In this document: positions 1 to 10,850 of the stretch, piece by piece
Layout of the letters: each line of letters begins with the position of its first letter
How positions within the stretch are numbered: the stretch's first letter is position 1
From: Delphinus delphis
Lineage: Eukaryota; Chordata; Mammalia; Artiodactyla; Delphinidae
Assembly: GCF_949987515.2 (NCBI RefSeq)
Contig: NC_082683.1
Span: 126,628,582-126,692,581 of the forward strand
DNA length: 64,000 bases
Reading direction: 5' to 3'
The notes under the pieces: generated by a model
The model's database searches: none
What the model was told of the DNA's origin: nothing
The model's input: only the letters and a program-made list of their open reading frames with translations
Made by a program: the position numbers and the translations under genes

Positions 1-2539
1 AAAAAACCCAAGATCATTCAGATAACTTTCATGGCCATAGTTCTTTGTTAGTAGGTGGGGATGTCTTATGATCCAAGATGCCTTCCTAATCTATTGCTAA
101 TTCTTGTCTACTTATCTGAAGTTCTTTGAGGGGTTAGTTTGTGTGTGTGTGTTTTTTTTTTAAATATATAAAAACAATGTATAATTTACACTAAATTTTT
201 ATATTTAAAAGGTGAAAAATATTAAGGAAGCAAATAACAGAGTATTATTTCAATGGCTTGGAAAGGCTTTTAACCTCCATTTATTATGCTGTCCAGAAAA
301 TACAGATTAATGCCAGAGGGAAGCTGAGACACATGTGCCTAATGCATTGTCATCAGTCTAAAGTGTCTTTATTTGAACCTAAACCTGAGTATTCTTAGAA
401 ACCAGATCAAGGCTATGTGTTCTCTGGCTGATTGCAGTGGAGGAGGAAGTATTTACAAATTCATTTATTATGCTTCTGTTTACCTTTTTATTGCTAAGGT
501 TAATTAAAAGTTTAAAGAGAGGTTTTAAACTAATTATAAGATTATCTCCCAGTTGATGCTGAGCTACTGATGTGAAATGCAACATTAGTGAAACGCAAAT
601 ACTTGCAAAAGTTGATCACTCTAATCAAAGCAAAAAAACCTCAACTAAATATTCTCTCTGTTCCAAATCAGTTCCTTGAAAGAAACAGCATAAATGGATT
701 TGAAAATTTCTTTTAAATTCCCCATTGTGAAATTAGCCTGAATTGCTTTGGTCTTAGTACATGGAGATTCTATGCATAGGAAACTGGAAATTTCTATTGC
801 TCTCAGACATAGTATGCTTTGCTGATTTCAAAAGATTAGTCCTATCTGTGTGTCCTATTTAAAATTTAGACTCCTCTCCCATAGGATTTACTAAAAACAT
901 ATTTTGAAGACCATCGTGAAATGATATATTCTTTAATATTTTAAAAAAGTGGAAGACTGCTTTGTTTTTCAGATAAATATTGATAGTTCATAGACTCATT
1001 AAATGGCTTGGGAAATGGATGTGGATCAGAGCTTGATGTTTCAAGGTCTCTGGTTTGAATTTGGTCACAACCAGGGAGTTCAGCTCCTTTTTCTTCCTGG
1101 ATCCTAGTGAGGAAGTTTTCATACCAGCTGTAATAACCCAGATGGCTGTCACATGGTCCTTACCAGTGAGAGGCGGAGGGCAGTACACTTCATGAGTGGG
1201 GATGAAATCTTCCCTGAATTAATGGCTAGATCACCTGGACCTCAGCAGAAGTTCAAATCCTGTGCCTGCATTATACATACTATGTATATGGGCATCTAAT
1301 TGAAATTATTATGCAATTTATGTGTGCTATTTGGGGAAGTGTTCTATTTTATTTTGAATGATTATGTAGAAATACTAGATACACTTTAAAAAAACACTCA
1401 ATTCCACCATCTTGAGCTAATTAGTGTTTATTTTTGCAATTAGAGTTCAGTATTTCATATAGTATAGACTTAGTATAAATACTATTTTGTATTCTGCTCC
1501 TTTCACTTAAAAATCATATAACCTAGTACTTCTTACTCAATTCATGGTATGCTTTTATATCATTTCTCTCTTAGACACAGAGTTTGTAAAAAATAATTAA
1601 AAATTTCATAGAATCTGATTGTTCATATTCTGTATGAAGAATTAATTCATCTCCAGATTTAAGTAGAAAAATGATGGTTTAAGCAGTCATTTAAGCAATA
1701 GTAATGTTTTTTGACCCAATGTTGACTGAAGTGTTTATATTTTGATTAATTTCTAAAAGTGGCACAAAGCTATTTTGTTTCTTAGAGATTTTTTCTGCTA
1801 TGTTTAGAACCAAAATACATTATGATTTCACATTTTGAAGCTTGGTAGGAAATATAAGTCTTGTTAAGGAAATATAAAAGAAAACCAAGTGATGAAAAGC
1901 AGAGGAAATGATAGACCTTTTGTGTTATGGAAAATTAACTTGCTATTTCTGTTGGTACTATTATGTCAAATTAGTTATCTCACATGTGACATTCATTAAA
2001 AGGCATTTCTCTTGGTTAATCCTTGGACGCACCTGTGTGGCAGCTCTGTCCTTGATCTGGTTCCAAAGAACAGACCCAACACTTGCCCAAGTTTAAGCCT
2101 TCAGCAAGCAGAATTAGAGCGAGGGCTCATGATCCCTGTTTGTTTCTGTCCAAAGTATTAGGCCACATAACCATATTTTCATTCAAATTAAATCTTACAC
2201 GATATTGAAAATAGTAAATCGTATAAGACTAGGAAACTACGTAAACATGCCTGTTTGATTCAGGGTTTGTCTCAGATCTGTGAAGCATGCCTGCGACTGA
2301 GGTCCACCTTCTGGGGTGTGTGGGTAACCCCTGGGATGAGAGAGGCAGCTTGGTCATGCAACCCAGGGACAGTGGAGCAGACAGTTTTGCCAAAGAGGAC
2401 AGTTTGCTCACTTCCACAGCAAACTGTGGAAGAAGACAGGAGGAAAGCAAGACTCAAAGCAGAGAGCGTGTGTATGGTCAGAATTATGGGATGGGAAACA
2501 GCCAACATATTTTTTTCTGGGTGTCTTTTATATCTAGAG

Positions 2540-2680
2540 TGGTGGCTGTATAATTTATCATCCAAACTGGGACACTTTTGAAGTAAAAGGGGAGTGCTAT
2601 TCATAATGACACTAGGACAACAGGCATAAACTGGGATTGTCCCTGGCAAACTGAGACTTATGGTTCACTCTATTTATAGC
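2540..2680. repeat. Ancient interspersed repeat fragment, family not named
   Basis: The stretch around GGGACACTTTTGAAG and AACTGGGATTGTCCCTGGCA resembles a common old mammalian repeat with a 'tgtcccagtttgg... ggtcaccct' core. I recognise the pattern but cannot fix the family name without a repeat library. Confidence 0.35.
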
Positions 2681-3170
2681 ATGTCATGACCTCCTTCATT
2701 CCCTCGAGGGTGTTAGAGGTGATGATATCAGGTAGGAAACTGAGTCACCAGAAGGAACAAAGCATTCCTTAACAGGACACTACTGTCCTGGCAGGTGTCT
2801 TCTTTATCTACGCCTAGACAGTTGAAAGAAGCTTGTCTTTGGCACACATGCTCACTGCTTAGCTAAGAACTGTTTCCTTATGCAAATGAAAGCACACACA
2901 AGCACTAGAGTTATTTAAGACTCATTAGCTTGTACTGCTTTGCCTTTCGGGTGGCAGTGATTTACCAAGTCCTGGACTTTTGACTGTTGTTTTAGATGAA
3001 GTAGTTAAGAAACCTTTCTGCAGAGACATCCCTTCCTGTGAAAGATAGATAAAGAATGGCCTAGCTCTGCAGTGTTGGTCTGGAGTGACATTTCCAGAGG
3101 GAGGGCTGGGCTTCAAAGAAAACTAATGACAAGTGAAAGAGAGGCCAGCGATCCTTATCCACAATTTCCC

Positions 3171-3276
3171 TCCCCCCACCTTCTCCTCCTCCCCTCATTT
3201 GATCGTGGTCACGGTGCTGCCTGACATCTGCTGAACGCATTTGGCTCATTTCTCCCTTTCACACTTTCAAAAATAG
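3171..3276 (+). promoter_or_regulatory. PRRX1: Branch-point and polypyrimidine region before the alternative exon
   Basis: The acceptor AG is at 3275-3276, preceded by a moderate pyrimidine tract (3251-3268) broken by five A residues directly before the splice site. Candidate branch-point motifs are CTGAC with A at 3224 and CTGAA with A at 3234, 52 and 42 nt upstream. A long C/U-rich tract at 3171-3197 could bind pyrimidine-tract proteins such as PTBP1. That binding is inference; the tract is seen directly. Confidence 0.55.
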
Positions 3277-3348
3277 ATCCTCGTCCCTCCCAAGATGTTG
3301 TTTACACGAGGGGCTTCATAACGGATTCTAACGGAAGACACTGAAAAG
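3277..3348 (+). CDS. PRRX1: PRRX1 alternative penultimate exon: C-terminus of the short isoform (PRRX1a/pmx-1a)
   Basis: PRRX1 is a nuclear paired-type homeodomain transcription factor active in limb-bud, craniofacial and other mesenchyme. This 72-bp exon begins with A, which completes an AG|A arginine codon from the upstream exon, and then reads to RSSSLPRCCLHEGLHNGF and a TAA stop at 3329-3331. I recognise this as the short-isoform tail. It is bounded by AG at 3275-3276 and GT at 3349-3350. The exon length is a multiple of three but carries its own stop, so inclusion ends the protein before the OAR domain. The stop lies only 17 nt before the last exon junction, inside the 50-55 nt limit, so the transcript should escape nonsense-mediated decay. 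The donor AAAAG|GTAACT has C at +5, which fits a weak, regulated exon. Only the exon's place in the gene is inferred. Confidence 0.92.
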
Positions 3349-3539
3349 GTAACTTGTCAGAGGGGGAAGAGGGCGGCTGCTGGGGGTAGGGTTTAAATGG
3401 GAATTAAGTATATTCAAGAAAGTGGGGCTTACCAGTCCTAGAAATGAAAGCAGTGAGGTCCTCAAGTGGGGAACACCATTGGAAACCAAAACTGCAAGAA
3501 AATACGTCCATAGAGTTAAGGGTAGTCTGATAGCCTAGA

Positions 3540-3712
3540 GCACGGCTCTGCAAAGATTACTGGGCGTATGAATCACCTGGAATCACGGTACGATGCAGAA
3601 TGAGATTCAGGAAGTCTGGGGCAGGACCTGGGAAATGCACCTCTAACTTGCTCCCATGTGATGCCCATGCTGTTGACACTTGGTACATACTTTGAATAGT
3701 GAGGTTTTAGAG
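3540..3712 (+). mobile_element. MER5-like non-autonomous hAT DNA transposon relic
   Basis: The landmarks GAATCACCTGGA (3570s), GTCTGGGGCAGGACCTGGGA and CTCCCATGTGATGCCCATGCT occur in the order expected of MER5A/MER5B. The copy is diverged and lies inside the PRRX1 intron. The family call is from memory of the consensus. Confidence 0.7.
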
Positions 3713-3729
3713 GAGATGGGACAGAGGTC

Positions 3730-3860
3730 AGAAGAACTATGTTCTTGTCCTGACTCTTGTTGTTCTTCAGGCCAGTTGGGTCGTGAATCTACGTAACCTT
3801 GTATCTAAGCTTGAGCTAGTAATAGTTTCCCTATTATATATCACACAGGGGCATTTGGAA
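3730..3860 (+). repeat. Possible MIR fragment
   Basis: Weak resemblance to the MIR core in the order 'tcctgactct...tctacgtaacctt...agtttccctat'. The copy is old and ambiguous. Confidence 0.3.
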
Positions 3861-6800
3861 CCTACGTTAAGCAATGTGCATTTCAAAAAGAGAAACAAAA
3901 ATCATTGAGACAACAGAAAGATGCAAGTCTTCATATATAAAACATTTCTAGAAAGAAAAGTTTAAAATGGTGGAAGCATCACTGAACATGCAGTGCAAAC
4001 TGAAGGCTTAGTAATGAAATATGGCCCAAATGTGTCCACTTTAAGAGCTAAATGTACGTTTAAAAAAATCAACTTCTGAGTTTTAAAAACAGAAGTTGGA
4101 AATGATTATTTAAATCACGAAAAGATCATTTCCAAAAGGATTTATCGGGTCTCTCTTTAAAAGTAAATTTTCCCTAGGAAAACTCATATTGAATTTTCTT
4201 AGATGAAGCAAGTATACCTCTGCTGTTCTTGCATTGACAAAAGAACAAACCAAAGAGATGATCTCCAACCTCTACACGTCACAGACAGAGTCATGAAAAC
4301 CTCAAGCTCTACAGCCTTTCGAAAAATCCCAAGCTGGGAAGCCTTAGGATCTCAGGAAGACACATAGACTTCTTGGGCTGACAGATCTGTCTTTGGGGTG
4401 AAATTTTCCATAGCTTGTCATCATTTTTCCAAAAGGGCCAAATAGAAAACAAAGTTAGAGTTGAAAACTGAGTCAGGTAGTATTTTTCCCCCAGCTCTCC
4501 TCGATTGTTTCGTGATTTGTGGGATTTACACTCCAGGTGATTAGAAAGCAGAGGGGGAGACGGTCATAAGTTTCCTGGCTTTAAAACCATACCATGTATA
4601 GTATTTTCCATACTTCCTTGGTGTTTGGCAGTCATTTTAACACACTATCCCTCACGACAACCTCTCAAGGTAGGTTGAAATTATCAAAAATGATTTGTCC
4701 CCAGTGAAAACAGAACTCTAACCCTGCTGGTGGTTAGCATTCTGCTGTCTGTGGCTGGGCTCCAACTGTTAGGAATCTCCAAATAAGGAGAGGGAAAAAT
4801 TTCAAGCTTACTTAAATGTGTCAGCTCTGTGCAAGTCCCAGAGCAGATTTGCTGAATCAACAGATAGGATACAAGTATTTCTTTTTCATCTCTAATTCCT
4901 CAATGCCCTGTACATGGCAATGTCGTTTCTTGGTCACAGACACAGAGAATTTTACAGTCTTCAAAACTAAATAGAAATATTGCTTTGGCCAAACCCTATA
5001 AGCCCAGTCTTAGTACTCATCTCATGTCTGCATCCTGTTAGAGGAATAGGCAGAAGGCAAGACCAATGGGCAGGATCTCTACGTGTTGGAAAGCAGGCTC
5101 TTGGTGTTATCATGTGCTTAATAAATTACCTAGTTTCAACCTCATCTTTTTAGCCCAGGAAGCTTAATCCTGTTTAGGAAGGAGAGGTCATTTTACATGG
5201 TGCGAATGGCCCCATTAATTTGGTTGAAAACAGCTTATTAACCTCACTGGTTTCTGTCTCGTGAGAAAACATTTCAGGGTTCTCGTTCTTTTCCTAACAC
5301 AGAGCTTTAGAAGTTTTGGTGACATGGAAAACAGGTGGTCATGAACAATCTTTCAGACTGACAGCCACTCAAGGCTCTCTTGCATCTGTTGTCACTTTTG
5401 GAAGTGGGTCCTCTCCATCATACTTCTAATGCCTTTTTAAAGCATGACTAAGCTGCTCTTGGATTAATTTTGTCTTTTCTGACCTGTAACACGTCTTGCT
5501 TATTACTGGTATGTCAAAGGACTGGTCCCTACTTGCCTAAATGGTAGTTTTAGTTTAAGTTGAGAAACTAGATTCATGTCAAACTGCTGGAGGGAAAACA
5601 TACTCGTTTTCTTTAGTGTGTGCACACAATATCACTTTAGCCTCTACCTATAAAGTTATGTACTCTAAATGTTTGTTTAGAGGCTGTGAATTAAGGTGGT
5701 CTCTGTTCTTTTATCCTATTTCTTATGGCTATGCGATGCTGAAATAAGTTAGACCGATTTTTGAAAGTTTATAGCTTTCCTAAACGTTTATAGAGTGAAA
5801 AGCTTATCACTTATCAAGTGTATAGGATATTGCAAAACTCATTCATTAATATCAACTGCTTTTTTATTCTCACATCCCTCTAACTTGAGAGCTACATATA
5901 AGTCATTGTCATGGTCTCACTAACACAGTGGTGTCCTTTAACAGCACCACAGTACAATTAGACAAGGGTGTTGTTCTCAACTCTGCAAACACAGGTTGCT
6001 ATTTAAGGAAAAATGTCTCAGTGAAAATCCAATCTCCTGTGTAAAATATAACTCTAATTCCATTAATTTGGTTTTGAGATGGGAAGTGGATCAACATTCA
6101 TCTCATCTGGGATATTAACATCTGGCCTGCGTTAGAAAATCTCAGTGTTTCCAAGATATGTGTTACCATACTAAGTCTTCAGACTAGAAAACCAGATGAT
6201 ACTAGCGAATTATGAAGTAACTGCAGCAAAATGGTTATATAATAGATAAAACTGAAATCGCAAATACAGTAGACATTTCTAGAAAACAGTAACAGCATCT
6301 TCAGTAAACTAATTCTCCATGGTTCTAATTCCCTTTGTCTGCTAAGGCAAGTGGCCACACCTTTGATCATCACAAAAAGAGAGAATCTCTATTAAATAGG
6401 ACTTTGCTTGTCCAGGATCTCAAAGGAGGCAAAACATATCCCCCGAGAAATTGGGCCAAATATGTAAAAGCACAATACTCTATGACAATCTACAGTTTGC
6501 CATCAGAGAATTTTTTTTTTCTTTCTGCTCTCTCATGAAGTTTTAGCCTCCTGTTTTCAGAAGCCATTTAATTTTATTCTCAGTACTTAAATAATACAGA
6601 TAACTCAAAATCTCAGCTTCTTTCCTATGCATTTAAAATTATACTATGTACCATCTTTAGGACTTAATTCTCTCACAGAAATCTGGCTGAGAAAGGCTGA
6701 TTTGGTTGATGTCATAATCTATAACTTAGGTACATTTTCCAAATCCAATTATCTTTTTTTCTCAGCTACTTAGATCTTTTATTTCTTTGAAATCTTAGAT

Positions 6801-7364
6801 TTCAGTATATCCTAGAAATTTCTTGAGTATGGGATTTATGGATTTGCATATATTTCTGGTAGGGTCTTGAATGGAAGCATGTAATTCATACAGAACTTAA
6901 ATGATAATATGTATATGGGTTTTGGAAATAAATGAGACTTCTTGGTATATTGTAACAAAGGAAAAAACTTGTCCCATTTTAACAGGTTGTTCTGACTATT
7001 TATCTCACTCCTAATTGAAACCTACATGAATTGGGACTCTTTCTGTCTTTGTCTTTTGGTAGACAGTAGTAGAAGTAATAGTCTATTCTATAAGTCTAAC
7101 CTGCACCAATATTTGTTCACTTTTTACTGTTAAAAGCTATTTATGGTGGATTAAGAATATGCAATCATCAGTCTTGCCTTTGTCATGTCCCTTTTGATTT
7201 GGCACATTCGATTAAGATAGCAAAATTAACGGGAAGGACTGGTTCCTTAAAATAAAAGCATGTCGGTAAAATATTTTTAGAAATCATTGCTCACAGCAGG
7301 ATGACAGAGATCACTGATACTGAGCAGTAATCAGTTTAATCATACAGTATCTAGATATTTGTCA

Positions 7365-7680
7365 GTTACTTATCTATTCATTAAATACTTTCTTGAATGC
7401 CAAATACGTGCTAGATATGGTGGTAGTTCTATCTGGGGACATGGTGGTGAACAAGGCAGATGTGGTATCTCATCTATGGGGCTTATAGTATGAGGAATAT
7501 TGAAATAAGTACAAGGTGCTATAGATAAATCTAACTTTGTGTAGACAGTTAAGATCATGCACCCAGAGATGAGTAAGAGTGAAACACACAACAATGAAAT
7601 GGAAGAGTGTAGGGTTATTTTGGAACGCTTCTGAGTCTTCCCCCTGCCATAGGACACAACCATAGACACTCACACTCATA
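7365..7680 (+). repeat. Ancient unnamed repeat, copy 1 (5' part only)
   Basis: The order 'attcattaaatactttcttgaatgcca', 'gtgctagatatgg', 'gtgaacaaggcag' and 'gggcttatagtatga' follows the start of an old mammalian repeat. The same start is seen at 12.75, 48.8/53.9 and 59.7 kb in this window. I cannot name the family. Divergence is high. Confidence 0.5.
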
Positions 7681-8889
7681 CACATACCAGTGTTATAAGG
7701 GTCTTAAATTAAGGATTATATTTCTGGAAAGACCTAATTATACTTTTTAACCCAATTTTCCTGGGTTAATTGCTAGTAACTGAGCTGATATAGGCTATTG
7801 TGAGTCTTGACTCTAAGTCTTGACGTAAATCTTGACTATGTGGTGTCCCAAATAAGTATTAATGATACAGTCTCTCTATTTGTAGAGCAGCTTTAGTTCT
7901 TTCTTTCTGGTCTGTCACTTGATCCCCAGAACCACAAACTCCTGTGTGGCTGACAAAATTGCATAGGAATGCAGGCACCAGAAGAGCACATGTCATTCCA
8001 TTTTTAAGTCTATCTCATTTCAGCCCTCAGTTGAAAGGTATTTTGTTAATCTTAGAAACAACTAGGAACATTTTCATTGAATTAAAATGAGTTCCCTTAT
8101 AGCTGTTTAGTATCAAGTAATGGATAATTTGCATCCAAGTCTAAGAAACCTTTACTTTTCCTTGAAAAGAAATTCATGGATACAATTAACAGAAAACCAC
8201 CAATTACAAATTTCTGCCCAGTGGTATTCCTAGGTCTTAATTACAGTCTCTGACAATGAAAAACAACTTTGGGTTTTTCTCAGCAATAAGAACAGTCAGA
8301 AACAGTTACCTCTGAGGTCAGGAATACTGGAGCATTTGCTAGTTTATCTAAGAGATTTAAACATTTCCAAAATAACTGACCCAAAAGACAGTGTAAGCTG
8401 CTCAAGTACTTTTGAATAAGTTATAAAATCAAGGCCAATTGGAGTGGAAACCTCTTGATTTGGCAGTGCTTGGTACTATCAACCAGTGGATCAACAAAGG
8501 CAGAGAAGTCATCTTAGATTATTTAACTGGTTCTCCAAGTACACTATTTAATATGGTATTCAGTGATTATCTAAAATACGTTAGGATTAATGTCAGCTAC
8601 CTAGAATGAGGAATGAAAAATGCCCCGTAGTTTCTTTTCAAATGCCTCCTTCTCTTCCTCCTCACTCCCACAAGCTGGTGATGTAGGCAGGACAAGATTA
8701 AACACTGTTTTAACTGGTCAACTGATGAAACACCTGTTATCCACCATAAGCAGCTTTCTTCTCTCACCCCAGAAATAAATCATTACTCACTGTATCCAAC
8801 ACAGAAAATACTTTTCCCCTCGTCTTGTTCCACGCTCCACTGCTTTTCCCTGCCCTTCAAAACACTGCCACCCTTTTCCAAGGGCCTTA

Positions 8890-8970
8890 GACTAATGGAA
8901 TCTGGGGCTGTAAGGGACCTCAGAGGTCATGTAGTCCAACCCACCTGCCCCTACCTGCCCCCATCCTGAG
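8890..8970 (+). repeat. Old repeat fragment close to the terminal-exon acceptor
   Basis: The run 'ggggctgtaagggacctcagaggtcatgtagtccaaccc' resembles a widespread ancient repeat motif ('ctggaagggaccttagagatcatctagtccaaccc'). It ends about 85 nt before exon 5. The family is uncertain. Confidence 0.5.
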
Positions 8971-9054
8971 ACTTGTACCCATCTGGGGCACAGACTTGCA
9001 GCTTTATGAAACTAATGCCTGTTATTCTCCCTGCTCTCTCCTTTGTCCCTACAG

Positions 9055-9193
9055 CGCCATGGCTACTTATTCTGCCACATGTGCCAACAATAGCCCTGCA
9101 CAGGGCATCAACATGGCCAACAGCATTGCCAACCTGAGACTGAAGGCCAAGGAATATAGTTTACAGAGGAACCAGGTGCCAACAGTCAACTGA
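9055..9193 (+). CDS. PRRX1: PRRX1 terminal coding exon: OAR-containing C-terminus of the long isoform (PRRX1b/pmx-1b)
   Basis: The exon starts at C9055, just after a pyrimidine tract and ACAG. That base completes an AG|C serine codon from upstream, and the frame reads through AMATYSATCANNSPAQGI and NMANSIANLRLKAKEYSL to ...VPTVN and a TGA at 9191-9193. This is the C-terminus of PRRX1. The SIANLRLKAKEYS block (about 9122-9160) is the OAR (otp/aristaless/rax) domain, a conserved tail of paired-like homeodomain factors that modulates transactivation and DNA binding. The in-frame ATG at 9059 and the open frame upstream of 9055 are not starts; that upstream part is intron. When the 72-bp exon is included, this same segment becomes 3'UTR. 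The start was chosen because the acceptor and the phase shared with the 72-bp exon agree. Confidence 0.96.
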
Positions 9194-9842
9194 GGAAAAA
9201 AATAATTAAACAGGCCTAAGAAGAAATCAAAAACCATAAGACACCTATCCTGCTCTGTCATTTCTACATCTGCTGGAAAAAAATAAAAACAAACAAACAA
9301 ACACAGAAATAAACTATTGGGACCATGGCAGAGAAAAGCAGGAGAGGAGCAAAATGAAAATTAGTTAACAAATGTTCCTCCTCCCTCTGGGATACCACCA
9401 CCACTTGTTTCTGTGTGTGTTAATTTTGTTTTTCCTTCTATTCATATGCTTTGCTTGATATACTCTGAGCTTCTTCAGTTAAGTTCAGCCCACCCACCCC
9501 CATGATTGTATGGGTTTTAAAAGAATCTACAGCAGCCAAAGAAACCATATATGTATATATATTCAGAATAATTGCCTATAGTCTCCTCATTGACCTGTTT
9601 GAACCTCAGTGTCTTACACTATCCTTCTTCCTAGTTCTCTGTACAGAAGCTCTAGGAACTTCTGAAAAGCCAAAGTCTTTCTGAAGAATCTGTGCCAGAC
9701 ATAATTCCCTTTCTCATTGTCTCCATCTCTGTTGGTCATGGTAAGCTTGTTCCATCAGCTACTGGAAAGAAAAAGCAATTGTATACAACATCTGGTCACT
9801 GGCCTGTCTGATCCAGTGTGATTGGCTATGTCTGGCTAATTC

Positions 9843-9884
9843 TAAGCTCTAAGTTCTAGATCTAAGCTCTAGATTTAAGCTCTA
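9843..9884 (+). repeat. Imperfect tandem TAAGCTCTA motif in the 3'UTR
   Basis: The 9-mer TAAGCTCTA occurs at 9843-9851, 9863-9871 and 9876-9884, with TTCTAGATC-like spacers. The copies make a local direct and partly palindromic array. The function is unknown. Confidence 0.8.
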
Positions 9885-10093
9885 AACTATAGAGGATAAT
9901 ATTACCATCACTACCACCCCTCACCCCTATCCAATCAATCAGCCATCCTAAGTTAAAGATATTTGTTGTTTCTTGAATGATTTGCTGTCATAGGCTATTT
10001 GATAGAAGATACATTTTTCACTCGAGAGAGGGAGAGACATTTCTCTAGGAAAACAAAGACTAAGTTGTGAAATGCATGGCCTATATCTCTTTG

Positions 10094-10101
10094 GTGCCTT
10101 A
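10094..10101 (+). promoter_or_regulatory. Candidate miR-124 8-mer site in PRRX1 3'UTR
   Basis: GTGCCTTA is a full 8-mer match to the miR-124 seed region. PRRX1 has been reported as a miR-124 target (from memory). Whether this is the site concerned is inferred. Confidence 0.45.
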
Positions 10102-10118
10102 AGGGTAGTCAGATGCAC

Positions 10119-10163
10119 ACTTATATATATACTGTATATATTTATATATTATATATATATAAA
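10119..10163. repeat. AT-alternating microsatellite-like stretch
   Basis: Alternating TA runs separated by CTG and TTT interruptions form a self-complementary AT tract in the 3'UTR. Confidence 0.8.
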
Positions 10164-10625
10164 ATATTCTTGCAAGCTTGAGTTTGCAGTTTCTCAAACA
10201 CTACAAAGAGCAAATTTCACACCATCACCAGTGTCTTTATTTCTACGGTGATAAGACTTTTTATTAGGGATCTCATTTCCTTTCTTTCTCTACACAAAAT
10301 TCTCATTACGGCCACAGAGCAACTGATAGGGCAGCTGTTTGAAAACAGGTCTAATTTTCACATTAGGGTTTTAAATAAATTAGAAACTATTGGAGGCTAT
10401 GAAAATGTCCTTGAGTTTGGCACCTGAACTCTGGTGGAATGCTGATACATTCTGATCTATCACGCGAATTACACTTAGAAGAGGGAAAGCCGTTTCGTCA
10501 TCTGTCCTTTTTCCACTCAACAGAAATCTGAAAGATACGCCTTTAAGTGGAATACTTAAAGGTTTATCTAAATTCTAAAAATTTAAGAGGCAATTGTGGG
10601 CTATTTTTATCTTCTAATATATTGA

Positions 10626-10631
10626 AATAAA
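10626..10631 (+). terminator. PRRX1: Candidate proximal poly(A) signal of PRRX1
   Basis: AATAAA is followed by GTTTCGTGTCT and, 30-60 nt later, a U-rich stretch (CTTTTCTTTGTTTCTTTCTC). This fits a cleavage site near 10650. Other AATAAA hexamers at 9282, 9308 and 10374 lack such a clear downstream element. Confidence 0.4.
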
Positions 10632-10699
10632 GTTTCGTGTCTAGGGCTGGGAGCCAGGACTGACCTTTTCTTTGTTTCTTTCTCTTTGTTTCCACCCGT

Positions 10700-10850
10700 G
10701 CTTTTGTAACTTGTCAGGTAAACTTGACCAAACCATGTTACCATGCTGTGCCTTGGTTTACCTTTTTTGTAAAATGGGTTTAACAATACTTACCTACCTC
10801 ACAGGGGTGTTGTGAGGCTCTAATCATTTGCTTTTTCATTCTTTCCTGTA
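10700..10850 (+). repeat. MIR SINE within PRRX1 3'UTR
   Basis: The MIR core is recognisable as 'gtgccttggtttacc...tgtaaaatgggtttaacaatacttacctacctcacaggggtgttgtgagg'. It lies inside the predicted 3'UTR and carries a GTGCCTT heptamer at 10748-10754. Confidence 0.8.

Larger units (their letters stand above)
1..3276 (+). other. PRRX1: PRRX1 intron (3' part) upstream of the alternative exon
   Basis: This stretch precedes the recognised 72-bp PRRX1 exon and shows no coding exon of the gene. I looked for the preceding exon, which should end in AG (phase 2), and did not find it, so it lies upstream of the window. The DNA is AT-rich and largely unique. An old repeat fragment lies at about 2540-2680. 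No SINE of the CHR type and no L1 is visible. The short open frames here have no recognisable product and are treated as chance. Confidence 0.75.
3349..9054 (+). other. PRRX1: PRRX1 last intron, between the alternative and terminal exons
   Basis: A 5.7-kb intron bounded by GT at 3349 and AG at 9053-9054. It is mostly unique AT-rich sequence. Old relics are present: a MER5-like piece (3540-3712), a possible MIR (3730-3860), an ancient unnamed repeat (7365-7680) and a short old repeat at 8890-8970. No L1 or CHR SINE was seen. The acceptor has a strong pyrimidine tract at 9021-9050. Confidence 0.8.

Noticed and set aside
8996..9193. Independent 65-codon protein starting at ATG 8996
   Set aside because: The part before 9055 is intron (pyrimidine tract and ACAG acceptor). 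Only the region from 9055 is the PRRX1 terminal exon.
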